From Rhodospirillales bacterium (GTDB lineage: Bacteria; Pseudomonadota; Alphaproteobacteria; Rhodospirillales; JAPHRK01): DNA of 64,000 bases. Shown piece after piece: positions 48,542 to 57,675 of the stretch. The number at the start of each line of letters is the position of its first letter. The first letter of the stretch is position 1. The stretch lies in contig JAPHRK010000003.1 in assembly GCA_026196105.1 (NCBI GenBank), forward strand, positions 18,466-82,465. The letters run 5' to 3'. Position numbers and translations under genes: made by a program. Below the pieces are notes generated by a model that worked only from the letters and a program-made list of their open reading frames with translations, did not search any database and was not told where the DNA came from.

Positions 48542-48898
48542 TTATTTTGGCATTGGTAAATTGTGAGCCTTAAGAAATGATACTTTGTCCCAATAGCCTC
48601 TTTGAAAAATAATTTTATCGTTCTTTATATGAAAGAACCCGCAGCCTCTAAGACCTAAGGGGTCTTTCCATTCCAAGATAGCCCATTCGTTATCTTCAAA
48701 TATATTCTCTACAATGCATGTCATTTTTGTTTGAGAGAATTCCTCAGCAAACATATTTCTTATTGCTTTTTTACCTTCTATCGGTGAATTAGCTACCTGA
48801 TGATTAATCGCTTCATCAGCATATAATTCAGCAATTGAATCTGCATCGCCACGATTAAAAATTTCTACCCACTTCTCTAATAATTGTTTGGGTTTCAT
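48542..48898 (-). CDS. SnoaL/NTF2-like fold protein
   Basis: The 118-residue protein has the small cone-like fold of nuclear transport factor 2 and ketosteroid isomerase relatives: LLEKWVEIFNRGDADSIAEL, YADEAINHQVANSPIEGKKA, and a WAILEWKDPLG strand. Role and substrate cannot be inferred. It is convergent with comM and just downstream of the his operon on the same strand, but an AT-rich composition suggests it is not part of that operon. Confidence 0.8.
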   Translation of the reverse strand: MKPKQLLEKWVEIFNRGDADSIAELYADEAINHQVANSPIEGKKAIRNMFAEEFSQTKMTCIVENIFEDNEWAILEWKDPLGLRGCGFFHIKNDKIIFQRGYWDKVSFLKAHNLPMPK

Positions 48899-48954
48899 AG
48901 GAACTCCATTAGTTCTCTATAGCTAAACGTGTGATTAGGTAGGCAGCGGCCAAA

Positions 48955-49326
48955 TTAAAGTTTCTCAACTCGCTTTACCATAGGTCCAGCAGAAGCACCG
49001 CCTAGGATATGGAGATGGAGATGAGGAACTTCCTGGTGTCCATGTGCGCCATTATTACCAATTATGCGGTAGCCTGTATCAGTGACACCGGCTTCACGGG
49101 CAACATGGCCTAAAGCTTTAAGAAAGCCAGCCAGTTCTTCTGTCGTTCCTTTGGCAGAAAAATCGTCCATTGAGACATAAGGGCCTTTGGGAATGACGAG
49201 AATATGAACGGGGCGTGCTGGGTTAATATCGTTAAAGGCCAAAGCGTAATCGTCTTCATAAACCTTATCGCAAGGGATTTCGCCACGAAGAATTTTGGCA
49301 AAAATATTTTGATTGTCATAGGCCAT
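48955..49326 (-). CDS. hinT: HIT family nucleoside phosphoramidase (HinT-like)
   Basis: The 123-residue protein has the histidine triad HLHLHILGG near the C-terminus and LAFNDINPARPVHILVIPK in the middle. It hydrolyses purine nucleoside phosphoramidates. It ends the his operon, 5 bases after hisE, an arrangement common in alphaproteobacteria. Confidence 0.94.
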   Translation of the reverse strand: MAYDNQNIFAKILRGEIPCDKVYEDDYALAFNDINPARPVHILVIPKGPYVSMDDFSAKGTTEELAGFLKALGHVAREAGVTDTGYRIIGNNGAHGHQEVPHLHLHILGGASAGPMVKRVEKL

Positions 49327-49331
49327 GTTGT

Positions 49332-49661
49332 CTACTCCTTCGGACGGCTATTTTTCTCGTCAATACCTGAGACACCTTCGCGCCGCGCCAGTTCTTCCCA
49401 GATTTCTGCCGGGGCAACCCCTTTGTCAGCCCATAGAACTAGCAAGTGATAAAGCAGGTCGGCGGATTCAGCCACCACATCTTTATTCTCTTTAGCTAAT
49501 GCCGCAATCACTGTTTCAACGGCTTCTTCTCCTACTTTCTGAGTAATTTTCTCAGTGCCTTTAGAGAAAAGTTTTGCCGTATAGGACGAATTCGCGTCGC
49601 CCCCTTTGCGGCTGGCGATTACATCGAAAAGCTTATCTAAAACTTGAGCGTCCATAGACAT
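49332..49661 (-). CDS. hisE: Phosphoribosyl-ATP pyrophosphatase HisE
   Basis: The 109-residue helical enzyme removes pyrophosphate from phosphoribosyl-ATP. It shows SYTAKLFSKGTEKITQKVGE, EAVETVIAALA and the metal-binding ESADLLYHLLVLW segment. It stands alone rather than fused to HisI. It follows hisF by 15 bases. Confidence 0.95.
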   Translation of the reverse strand: MSMDAQVLDKLFDVIASRKGGDANSSYTAKLFSKGTEKITQKVGEEAVETVIAALAKENKDVVAESADLLYHLLVLWADKGVAPAEIWEELARREGVSGIDEKNSRPKE

Positions 49662-49676
49662 TATCCTTAGCTCTCC

Positions 49677-50450
49677 TTAGCCGTGTTCTTCAATGGGGCG
49701 AACCGGAATACCAGCCGCGCGCATATATTCTTTGGTCTCACCTACTGTGTGGTGACCAAAGTGGAAAATTGATGCCGCTAAAACGGCTGTAGCATGACCA
49801 TCGCGGATGCCTTCAACCATGTGGTCAAGTGTTCCAACGCCGCCAGAAGCAATTACCGGAATGGTTACAGCATCGGCAATGGTGCGAGTTAGGGGGAGGT
49901 TGAAGCCTACCCGTGTACCGTCCCGGTCCATGGAGGTGAGTAAGATTTCTCCCGCGCCATAATCTGCCATACGTTTTGCCCATTCAACAGCGTCAATCCC
50001 GGTGGCATTACGCCCCCCGTGGGTGAAAATTTCGAAAGTGTCTGGCCCGGTTGATTTGGCGTCGATGGAAACCACAATACACTGACTGCCAAATTTCTCT
50101 GCCGCTTCCCGAACGAACTCTGGGCGTTTGACCGCTGCAGAGTTGATGGAAACTTTATCGGCCCCTGCGAGCAAAAGCTTGCGAATATCATCTAGAGTGC
50201 GAACCCCACCACCAATGGTAACGGGCATGAAGCAGACTTCGGCAGTTTTGCGCACCACATCGAAAATGCTGTCCCGGCCTTCATGGGTTGCGGTGATGTC
50301 GAGGAAGCAAAGTTCATCGGCGCCTTGTTGGTCATAGAGCTTAGCTTGTTCAACCGGATCACCTGCGTCAACAAGGTCAACAAAGTTAACCCCTTTAACC
50401 ACCCGGCCTTTGTCAACGTCGAGACAAGGGATAATGCGTGCTTTTAGCAT
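49677..50450 (-). CDS. hisF: Imidazole glycerol phosphate synthase cyclase subunit HisF
   Basis: This 257-residue TIM barrel makes IGP and AICAR from PRFAR with ammonia delivered by HisH. Catalytic aspartates are in [15 protein letters not shown] (start) and [14 protein letters not shown] (mid). The phosphate-binding glycine-rich segments [10 protein letters not shown] and PVIASGGVG are present. It lies 6 bases after hisA. Confidence 0.97.
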   Translation of the reverse strand: MLKARIIPCLDVDKGRVVKGVNFVDLVDAGDPVEQAKLYDQQGADELCFLDITATHEGRDSIFDVVRKTAEVCFMPVTIGGGVRTLDDIRKLLLAGADKVSINSAAVKRPEFVREAAEKFGSQCIVVSIDAKSTGPDTFEIFTHGGRNATGIDAVEWAKRMADYGAGEILLTSMDRDGTRVGFNLPLTRTIADAVTIPVIASGGVGTLDHMVEGIRDGHATAVLAASIFHFGHHTVGETKEYMRAAGIPVRPIEEHG

Positions 50451-50456
50451 GAGGGG

Positions 50457-51182
50457 CTAGCCTTCCAACAACTTAAGGGCTTCGGCAACATCGATATGGC
50501 CATCATATACTGCGCGCCCCGTAATCACCCCTTCAATTCCGGAACTTGCTGCTTCTTTAGATTTGACAAGATCATCCATTGAAGAAACGCCACCGGAGAG
50601 AATAACAGGCGTTGAAATTTTCTCAGCAAGGGCAGAAGTCGCTTCAATGTTGGGGCCTTGCATGGCCCCATCGCGGCTGATGTCCGTATAGATAATGGCA
50701 GCAACACCTGCATCTTCAAATTTAAGAGCGAGGTCAAGCGCGGTCATTTCAGAAACCTCAGCCCAGCCTTCAACAGCTACTTTCCCGTCTTTGGCATCAA
50801 TGCCCACAGCCACTTTACCAGGGTATAACTTGCAAGCTTCTTTAACTAAATCTGGGTTGCGTAGAGCGACGGTTCCGAGGATCACCCGGCTTAAGCCTTT
50901 ATCGAGCCAATAGGCAACGTTCTCCAAGGTGCGAATACCGCCACCCATTTGGACGTCCACATCAACAGCATCAAGAATTGAGGTTACGGCATCGCCATTA
51001 ACCGCTTCACCAGCAAAAGCTCCATTGAGGTCAACCACATGAATCCACTTGCACCCGGCATCGGCAAATTCTTTAGCCTGAGAGCCTGGGTTGTTATTGA
51101 AAATTGTGGAGTCATTCATGTCGCCGCGGACCAAGCGTACACAGTTCCCATCCTTAAGATCAATGGCAGGATAAAGATTCAT
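50457..51182 (-). CDS. hisA: ProFAR isomerase HisA
   Basis: The 241-residue TIM-barrel isomerase opens the ribose of ProFAR. It has the N-terminal [19 protein letters not shown] and the mid-barrel [15 protein letters not shown] with the second catalytic aspartate. The gene follows hisH with 3 bases between. Confidence 0.97.
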   Translation of the reverse strand: MNLYPAIDLKDGNCVRLVRGDMNDSTIFNNNPGSQAKEFADAGCKWIHVVDLNGAFAGEAVNGDAVTSILDAVDVDVQMGGGIRTLENVAYWLDKGLSRVILGTVALRNPDLVKEACKLYPGKVAVGIDAKDGKVAVEGWAEVSEMTALDLALKFEDAGVAAIIYTDISRDGAMQGPNIEATSALAEKISTPVILSGGVSSMDDLVKSKEAASSGIEGVITGRAVYDGHIDVAEALKLLEG

Positions 51183-51185
51183 TCT

Positions 51186-51827
51186 TTAAGGTCTCCAGGT
51201 TAGGAAATTGGTAATCACTTTTAGACCCACCCCTTGGCTTTTCTCAGGGTGGAACTGGGTACCGATAATGTTGTCACGCCCGACAGCAGCCGTAACTGTT
51301 CCCCCATAATCAACGGTGCTTAAAACCATGCTGGGGTCATCACAATCGAAATGATAGCTGTGAACAAAATATGTGTGCGCCTCACCGGGAAGGTCAGCAA
51401 ATACTGGGTGGACCGTACCAAAGCGCAGCTCGTTCCAGCCCATGTGAGGGATTTTTAAGTTTGGATCGCTGGGGGTGAGGGCCTGAACTTTACCTGAAAT
51501 CCAATCAAAGCCCATTTGCTCACCATGCTCCAACCCTTTAGTTGCCAGTAATTGCATGCCGACACAAATGCCGAAGAAAGGTTGCCCTTTTGTAAGTACA
51601 GCTTCACTTAAGGCCTCGAACATGCCTTCAACGGCCATCAAGCCAGAATAGCAATCGGCAAAGGCGCCAACACCAGGCAAAACAACCCGGTCAGCCTTGC
51701 GCACGACTTCCGGGTCGGCTGTCACCACAACTTTATCTGATAAACCAGCTTCGCGTCCGGCTCTTTCAAAAGCCTTTGAAGCTGAGTGCAGATTGCCAGA
51801 GCCGTAATCAATAATCGCTATCGTCAT
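51186..51827 (-). CDS. hisH: Imidazole glycerol phosphate synthase glutaminase subunit HisH
   Basis: The 213-residue class I amidotransferase supplies ammonia to HisF. The nucleophile lies in [11 protein letters not shown], the oxyanion region in PGVGAFAD, and the His/Glu pair in [10 protein letters not shown]. Its start directly abuts the stop of the small membrane protein gene in the same operon. Confidence 0.97.
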   Translation of the reverse strand: MTIAIIDYGSGNLHSASKAFERAGREAGLSDKVVVTADPEVVRKADRVVLPGVGAFADCYSGLMAVEGMFEALSEAVLTKGQPFFGICVGMQLLATKGLEHGEQMGFDWISGKVQALTPSDPNLKIPHMGWNELRFGTVHPVFADLPGEAHTYFVHSYHFDCDDPSMVLSTVDYGGTVTAAVGRDNIIGTQFHPEKSQGVGLKVITNFLTWRP

Positions 51828-52217
51828 TTAGCTAAATTCCATCAAAACATCAGGGCGGTTCGCCAGGAACCGTTGTTCCCCGTCACTTATTTTTTCACCC
51901 GTAACCACACCTAACTCATCAAACCCACATCGATTTTTGAGGGTCCAGCGCCGTAAATCATTGCCAAACACGCCAATGAATAAGGCTAGGGCGACTGAAA
52001 AAGCTGTTTGGACCCCATACCCAAAGTTAAGTGTGTTCAAAATCAGGTTTAAAAGGACTTGTATGCCAATTAAGCCTAAGGAAACCAACCATAACTGGTT
52101 CCAAAGTGCCCAAAAGAGGGAAAATATGAAGGCGGGCCAGCTAAAACCCTCCTTTACCAGAACCAAATCAGGTTCTTTTCCCAGTAAACGCCGGTAATGG
52201 ACGGTAAAAACCTTCAT
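51828..52217 (-). CDS. DUF2628 membrane protein inside the his operon
   Basis: The 129-residue protein has an N-terminal MKVFTVHYRR stretch, two hydrophobic segments (FSWPAFIFSLFWALWNQLWL and VSLGLIGIQVLLNLIL, then AFSVALALFIGVFG) and a polar tail containing RRWTLKNRCGF, the DUF2628 pattern. It sits between hisB and hisH with 6-base and 0-base gaps, and a similar placement occurs in related alphaproteobacteria. No role in histidine synthesis is known. Confidence 0.88.
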   Translation of the reverse strand: MKVFTVHYRRLLGKEPDLVLVKEGFSWPAFIFSLFWALWNQLWLVSLGLIGIQVLLNLILNTLNFGYGVQTAFSVALALFIGVFGNDLRRWTLKNRCGFDELGVVTGEKISDGEQRFLANRPDVLMEFS

Positions 52218-52223
52218 GGATAC

Positions 52224-52817
52224 TTACCCGCCGAGAACGCCTTTTGTGGAGGGGACCGCATCGGCTTTACGAGGGTCGATTTCAAAAGCTTGGCGTAAAG
52301 ACCGTGCCAAGGCTTTGAAACAACTCTCAACGATGTGGTGATTGTTTTCTCCATAAAGAGTTTCCACATGCAGAGTTAAGCCAGCCGCTTGAGCAAAAGC
52401 CTGGAACCATTCTTTGAACAGCTCCGTATCCATATCACCCACTTTATCTCGTTTAAACTCAACGTGCCATACGAGGTGAGGGCGGTTGGAGGCATCCAAG
52501 GCAACTCGGGTCAGAGTTTCGTCCATGGGGGCGTAAGCTGTGCCATAACGAACAATTCCTTTACGATCTCCAAGGGCTTGGCTCACCGCTTGACCCAAAG
52601 CTATTCCCACATCTTCTGTTGTGTGGTGGAAATCAATATGCAGATCACCTTTGGCCTCAACTTCAATGTCAAGGAGGCCATGCCGAGATAGCTGCTCCAG
52701 CATATGATCTAGGAAGCCAATACCCGTAGCAATATTGTATTCCCCGGTTCCGTCAACATCGACAGAAACCCGAATTTTGGTCTCGCTGGTATTTCTTTCC
52801 ACACTCGCCTTACGCAT
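52224..52817 (-). CDS. hisB: Imidazoleglycerol-phosphate dehydratase HisB
   Basis: The 197-residue enzyme dehydrates IGP. Metal-binding histidines are visible in [29 protein letters not shown] and [15 protein letters not shown]. It lacks the phosphatase domain fused in enteric bacteria. It is the first gene of the his run in this window, and the intergenic region toward the divergent adenosine kinase gene should hold its promoter. Confidence 0.97.
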   Translation of the reverse strand: MRKASVERNTSETKIRVSVDVDGTGEYNIATGIGFLDHMLEQLSRHGLLDIEVEAKGDLHIDFHHTTEDVGIALGQAVSQALGDRKGIVRYGTAYAPMDETLTRVALDASNRPHLVWHVEFKRDKVGDMDTELFKEWFQAFAQAAGLTLHVETLYGENNHHIVESCFKALARSLRQAFEIDPRKADAVPSTKGVLGG

Positions 52818-52969
52818 GGCTAATCCCTTTATTGTATATAAAGTGGTAAATTATGCCCTCTTCTAACAGGAAGATTAGGGCCACGCCAACCCTTTACCTT
52901 GTTCAAAGCGCTTTCATAGCTATACTGCGCGCGCTTTTTAAAGATTCTCTAAACAGGCGGATGAAAAAG

Positions 52970-53959
52970 ATGACCGAGACACGGTTTGATGTTGTTGGTA
53001 TTGGCAACGCAATTGTAGACGTACTAGCCCACGCGGAAGAGGAGTTCCTCGTCCAAAATGGTCTTAATAAAGGGACCATGACTTTGATCGACCCGGAAAC
53101 GGCGGATGGTCTCTATAAAAAAATGGCTGCTGGCGTTGAATGTTCCGGTGGTTCCGCTGCCAACACCATTGCCGCTCTTGCATCCCTCGGTGGACAAGGT
53201 GCCTTTATCGGTAAAGTGAAAAACGATGATCTCGGTGAAATCTTTGGTCATGACATTCGGGCTGCAGGGGTTGCGTTTGATACCCCTATGGCAACAGAAG
53301 GTGTTGGTACAGCTCGGTGCTTAATCTTTGTAACGTCAGATGCCCAACGCACCATGCAGACCTACTTGGGTGCTTGTGTTGACCTCGGCCCTAATGATGT
53401 TGATCCAGAACTCATTGCTAGTGCCAAGGTGACTTACCTTGAGGGTTATCTTTGGGACCCTGCGCAAGCTAAACAAGCTTTCATCAAAGCTGCTGATGCT
53501 GCTCATAATGCAGACCGGGAAGTTTCGTTGAGCCTGTCTGATCCTTTCTGTGTTGATCGCCATCGAGATTCCTTCGTGGATTTGGTGAATGATCACGTTG
53601 ATATCCTTTTTGCCAATGAAGAAGAAATTAAAGCCCTTTATCAGGTGGATAATTTTGACGATGCGCTGCAAAAAGTACGTGGACATTGCAAAGTGGCTGC
53701 CCTTACCCGTGGTGAAAAAGGCTCTATTATTATTTCCGGTGACGAAGTTCATATCGTCGATGCTGAAGAAGTTAGCCGGGTTGTCGACACTACTGGGGCT
53801 GGTGATGCGTATGCCGCCGGGTTCCTGTTTGGGTATACAAACGGAAAAGGTTTAGCAGAGTGCGCGCGCCTTGGCGGGATCGCCTCTGGTGAAGTCATTA
53901 GCCATTATGGTGCGCGCCCCGAAACACCACTCGACCAAGTGGTCAAAAACAGATTTTAA
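52970..53959 (+). CDS. PfkB-family carbohydrate kinase, probable adenosine kinase
   Basis: The protein of about 329 residues has the ribokinase-fold signatures DVVGIGNAIVDVLAH, GGSAANTIAALASLGGQGAFIG and the catalytic VVDTTGAGDAYAAGFLFGY. Alphaproteobacterial proteins of this type are adenosine kinases, which fits recycling of adenosine released from S-adenosylhomocysteine. Ribokinase or another sugar kinase is possible. The start at 52970 has AGGCGG nine bases upstream; ATG 52961 is an alternative. Confidence 0.88.
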   Translation: MTETRFDVVGIGNAIVDVLAHAEEEFLVQNGLNKGTMTLIDPETADGLYKKMAAGVECSGGSAANTIAALASLGGQGAFIGKVKNDDLGEIFGHDIRAAGVAFDTPMATEGVGTARCLIFVTSDAQRTMQTYLGACVDLGPNDVDPELIASAKVTYLEGYLWDPAQAKQAFIKAADAAHNADREVSLSLSDPFCVDRHRDSFVDLVNDHVDILFANEEEIKALYQVDNFDDALQKVRGHCKVAALTRGEKGSIIISGDEVHIVDAEEVSRVVDTTGAGDAYAAGFLFGYTNGKGLAECARLGGIASGEVISHYGARPETPLDQVVKNRF

Positions 53960-54020
53960 GGCCTAATGTGGCCAACAACATACTTTAGTGGAATTATATT
54001 CCCCTTATTAGGACAGTCCT

Positions 54021-55847
54021 TTGAAACTTAGAAATATCGCCATCATCGCCCACGTTGACCATGGAAAAACCACCTTGGTTGACGTTCTTTTGCAACAAAG
54101 CGGCGCTTTCCGGGAAAACCAGAAAGTTGCCGAACGGGCCATGGATTCTGGTGACTTGGAGCGGGAACGGGGCATTACCATTTTCGCGAAATGTACTTCC
54201 GTTGAGTGGGAAGGTGTCCGGATCAACATCGTTGATACTCCAGGCCACGCCGATTTCGGCGGGGAAGTTGAGCGTATTCTTTCTATGGTGGATGGTGTCT
54301 TGCTTTTGGTGGATGCCGCCGAAGGCCCTATGCCACAAACTAAGTTCGTGACCGGTAAAGCCCTTAAACTCGGCCTTAAACCTGTTGTTGTTGTGAATAA
54401 AGTCGATCGTCCAGATGCGCGTCCTTATGAAGTTCAAGATGAAGTCTTCGACTTATTCACAGCCCTTGAAGCTAATGACCAACAGCTCGATTTCCCAACC
54501 ATTTTTGCTTCAGCTAAAAACGGCTGGGCAGCTATGGAACCAGATGGACCGCAAGAAAACCTGCATGTCATTTTTGACCGTATTCTTGAGCACGTTGCTG
54601 AGCCAGAAATCAATGATGACGCACCATTCTCAATGCTGGCAACCACCCTTGAAGCCAACCCTTACCTGGGTCGTATTCTGACAGGTCGGATTGAAACAGG
54701 AACCATCAAGGTCAATATGCCCGTTAAAGCAATGGGTCGGGATGGCAAGACCATTGAACAGGGCCGGATTTCTAAGCTCTTGGCCTTTAGAGGGTTAGAG
54801 CGGGTTCCTGTTGATACCGCCAACTCTGGCGATATTGTCGCTATTGCGGGTCTTTCTGAAGCAACGGTGGCTGACACCATATGTGATGCCTCAGTTGAAA
54901 CAGCCTTGCAAGCTGACCCTATTGATCCTCCAACCTTGGAAATGACTTTTGCTATTAATGATTCACCGCTCGCGGGGACCGAAGGCAGCAAAGTAACTTC
55001 TCGGGTGATCTGGGATCGTTTGCAAAGTGAAGCCGAAGGCAACATTGCCCTGCGGGTTCGGGATACAGCTAGTAAAGATGCGTTTGAAGTTGCTGGTCGT
55101 GGCGAACTTCAGCTTGGCGTTCTTATCGAAACTATGCGCCGGGAAGGTTTCGAACTTTCCATCAGTCGTCCTCGGGTTCTTTACAAAGAAGATCCCGAAA
55201 CTGGTAAGCGTTTGGAGCCAATGGAAGAAGTTCAGGTTGATGTGGACGAAGAATTTTCCGGTATCGTGGTTGAAGCGATTTCGATCCGCAAAGGCCAAAT
55301 GAAAGCCATGGTTCCATCCGGTGGTGGCAAGGTCCGTTTGACCTTTATCGCACCAGCACGAGGCTTGATTGGTTATCACGGTGAGTTCTTAACCGAAACC
55401 CGGGGAACTGGCATTATGGCCCGTACCTTTAGTCATTACGGTCCATATATGGGAGCCATCCCTGGTCGCCGTAACGGTGTGTTGATTTCTAATGCTGGTG
55501 GTAAAACTGTTGGTTATGCTTTGATGAACCTTGAAGGCCGTGGTCCATTGTTCACAACTTCAGGGGTTAAGGTTTACGAAGGTATGATCATTGGTGAACA
55601 TGCTCGGGGGAATGATCTCGAAGTTAACCCTATGAAAACCAAACAGTTAACCAACGTTCGGGCTTCTGGTACGGATGAGGCCATTCGCCTGACCACACCA
55701 CGTCGCATGAGCCTGGAGCAATCTATTGCTTACATTCAGGACGATGAGCTGGTTGAGGTTACGCCAGAAACCATTCGCTTGCGTAAACGCCTACTTAAAG
55801 GCCATGAACGTAAAAAAGCGGAACGGGAAAATAAAGCAGAGGAATAA
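54021..55847 (+). CDS. typA: Translational GTPase TypA/BipA
   Basis: The 608-residue ribosome-binding GTPase has [37 protein letters not shown] and [12 protein letters not shown], followed by the elongation-factor-like domains and the TypA-specific C-terminal region ([15 protein letters not shown] at the end). It aids ribosome assembly and stress responses. The TTG start is preceded by AGGA at good spacing. A hairpin overlaps its stop codon. Confidence 0.96.
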   Translation: MKLRNIAIIAHVDHGKTTLVDVLLQQSGAFRENQKVAERAMDSGDLERERGITIFAKCTSVEWEGVRINIVDTPGHADFGGEVERILSMVDGVLLLVDAAEGPMPQTKFVTGKALKLGLKPVVVVNKVDRPDARPYEVQDEVFDLFTALEANDQQLDFPTIFASAKNGWAAMEPDGPQENLHVIFDRILEHVAEPEINDDAPFSMLATTLEANPYLGRILTGRIETGTIKVNMPVKAMGRDGKTIEQGRISKLLAFRGLERVPVDTANSGDIVAIAGLSEATVADTICDASVETALQADPIDPPTLEMTFAINDSPLAGTEGSKVTSRVIWDRLQSEAEGNIALRVRDTASKDAFEVAGRGELQLGVLIETMRREGFELSISRPRVLYKEDPETGKRLEPMEEVQVDVDEEFSGIVVEAISIRKGQMKAMVPSGGGKVRLTFIAPARGLIGYHGEFLTETRGTGIMARTFSHYGPYMGAIPGRRNGVLISNAGGKTVGYALMNLEGRGPLFTTSGVKVYEGMIIGEHARGNDLEVNPMKTKQLTNVRASGTDEAIRLTTPRRMSLEQSIAYIQDDELVEVTPETIRLRKRLLKGHERKKAERENKAEE

Positions 55848-55858
55848 TTCTCTGCTTT
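55833..55858 (+). terminator. Hairpin over the typA stop codon
   Basis: Nine-base stem AAAGCAGAG/CTCTGCTTT with an 8-base loop that contains the TAA stop. Only a short T-run follows, so it may be a weak terminator or an mRNA processing element between typA and the DUF1674 gene. Confidence 0.45.
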
Positions 55859-55876
55859 CTGGTACGCTTAGGTATT

Positions 55877-56074
55877 ATGACAAAAGAACCGAAAAAACTT
55901 TCTGTTGAAGAAGTGATGAAAACCGACGCTGTGGGAGAAAAAATCTCCCATAGCCCCACCTTCAGTGATGCCAAAAAATTAGAAGATGTCACCAAAGAGT
56001 ATGGTGGCCCCAGAGGCAAAGAGCCCACACGGTTTGGAGACTGGGAACAAAAGGGTCGTTGCACTGATTTTTAG
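55877..56074 (+). CDS. DUF1674 protein (SDHAF4-like succinate dehydrogenase assembly factor)
   Basis: A 65-residue protein ends in the diagnostic PTRFGDWEQKGRCTDF of DUF1674, the family of the eukaryotic assembly factor SDHAF4 that protects the flavinylated succinate dehydrogenase subunit. The N-terminal half is polar and disordered. It lies 29 bases after typA. Confidence 0.9.
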   Translation: MTKEPKKLSVEEVMKTDAVGEKISHSPTFSDAKKLEDVTKEYGGPRGKEPTRFGDWEQKGRCTDF

Positions 56075-56477
56075 ATCGAGAGAAATACATTGATCTTATT
56101 TCAAATTCTTCGTTGAACTCACCCTCCCCGCCGAATTATCTATTGTAGTTCAGGCCTGACTTGCCAGTTATGCTAAACGCATATTGATTTTATCTTACAT
56201 TCCGTTCTGCTCATAGCCAAAGATGGAAGGATGTAAAATATCCTTCACATTTTGTTTTCAATCTATTGACGATATAGACATATTCATTGGTTGTTATTTT
56301 GTTGGTGCGCGATTATTTAAAAGTGTGTAACGTGTATCGCCAATCTTATGAATATTATCGATGTTAAAAGTATTGCAGTCCAATTAACCCATGCCATCGG
56401 AAAAAAGCTGGTAGGCGAGGGAATTGGTTCTTATGTAGTTTAGTAAAAGAACACTTAAAAATAGGACGAAGTCCAAA
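56075..56477. other. Non-coding gap between the DUF1674 gene and the binding-protein/kinase pair
   Basis: This 403-base AT-rich gap holds one small hairpin, GAAGGAT/ATCCTTC at 56226-56246, followed by ATTTTGTTTTC, that may end the typA unit. TTGACG near 56260 could contribute a -35 element for the downstream pair. I see no gene or known RNA in it. Confidence 0.4.
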
Positions 56478-57662
56478 ATGAATTACAAAATTAGAATGCT
56501 CACCTTCTCGCTTATCCTTCTCTTTCCGTTTTTGGCTCCTAAAGCCTACTCTGAACCCCTCCCACTTATAATCGGATTGGATGCAGATATTTCCTCTGGA
56601 TCAGCGCGTTCGGGGATTGCAATCCAGCGTGGTGCTGAGCTTGCGATAGACGAAATAAATGCAGAGGGTGGAATTCTTGGTCGTGCATTAAAACTTGTTT
56701 CAAGAGATCATCGAGGAAATCCGGCTCGTGGCGTTGATAATATAGAAGAGTTCAGCTCAATGGAGGGAGTTGTTGCGATTTTAGGGGGGTTGCATACTCC
56801 TGTGGCCCTTAGTGAGCTGAAACTCATTCATGAAAAAAAGATGATCTATTTGAGCCCTTGGGCGGCAGGAACTCCAATTGTTAAAAATGGGTATGATCCC
56901 AACTTTGTTTTCCGAGTGTCAGTAAGAGACCAATATGCTGGCGGTTTTTTGGTTTCGGAGGCGTTGAAACGTGGACACAAGAAAATAGCCCTGGTCTTGG
57001 AGAACACCGGGTGGGGGCGCTCAAATGAACGAGCTATGAAAGAAGCTTTGAAAAATGAAGGACTAGAGCCTGCAGTTATTTCGTGGTTCCACTGGGGGGC
57101 TGCAGATTTTGAGGGCGTATTTACTGATTTGGAGCGAACAAACCCCGACGTGATATTGCTTGTTGCGAATGCTCCGGAAGGCTTAAAAGTTGTACAAAAA
57201 ATGGCGAATCTCCAACAAAAAAATAGAATACCCATCATTTCTCATTGGGGAATTACTGGTGGGAATTTTTTTACCCAAGCTAAACCCCTCCTTAAAGAGG
57301 TGAGCTTGTCGTTCTTGCAGACCTTCTCTTTTATTCAGCCAACTTTTCCGGATCGGTCCAAGCAAGTAGTGAAAGCTTATACTGAACGGTATCCAGATGC
57401 AAAATCTGTTAAAGATATCTTTGCACCTGTTGGTACGGCTCACGCTTATGATCTCGTGCACTTATTGGCTAGGGCAATAAAGAAAGCAGGAGTGATTGAT
57501 CATTCTGTAGTTAGAAATGCTTTGGAAAATCTTGAGCCATATAAGGGGTTGGTTAGAAATTATGCGCCAGCCTTCACTTCGACGAAACACGATGCTTTAG
57601 ATGCAACTGATTTCAAATTGGCTAGCTATGATTTGAACGGTGTGATCACCCCATTTGAGTGA
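56478..57662 (+). CDS. LivK-type periplasmic substrate-binding protein
   Basis: The 394-residue protein has a signal peptide (MLTFSLILLFPFLAPKAYS) and the type I periplasmic-binding fold of branched-chain amino acid/amide receptors: GLDADISSGSARSGIAIQRG, AELAIDEINAEGGILGR and the central IALVLENTGWGRSN. No permease genes accompany it. Instead its 3' end overlaps the reading frame of a sensor kinase, so it probably serves as a sensing subunit. The ligand is unknown. Confidence 0.9.
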   Translation: MNYKIRMLTFSLILLFPFLAPKAYSEPLPLIIGLDADISSGSARSGIAIQRGAELAIDEINAEGGILGRALKLVSRDHRGNPARGVDNIEEFSSMEGVVAILGGLHTPVALSELKLIHEKKMIYLSPWAAGTPIVKNGYDPNFVFRVSVRDQYAGGFLVSEALKRGHKKIALVLENTGWGRSNERAMKEALKNEGLEPAVISWFHWGAADFEGVFTDLERTNPDVILLVANAPEGLKVVQKMANLQQKNRIPIISHWGITGGNFFTQAKPLLKEVSLSFLQTFSFIQPTFPDRSKQVVKAYTERYPDAKSVKDIFAPVGTAHAYDLVHLLARAIKKAGVIDHSVVRNALENLEPYKGLVRNYAPAFTSTKHDALDATDFKLASYDLNGVITPFE

Positions 57663-57675
57663 GAGGAGGTCAGGC

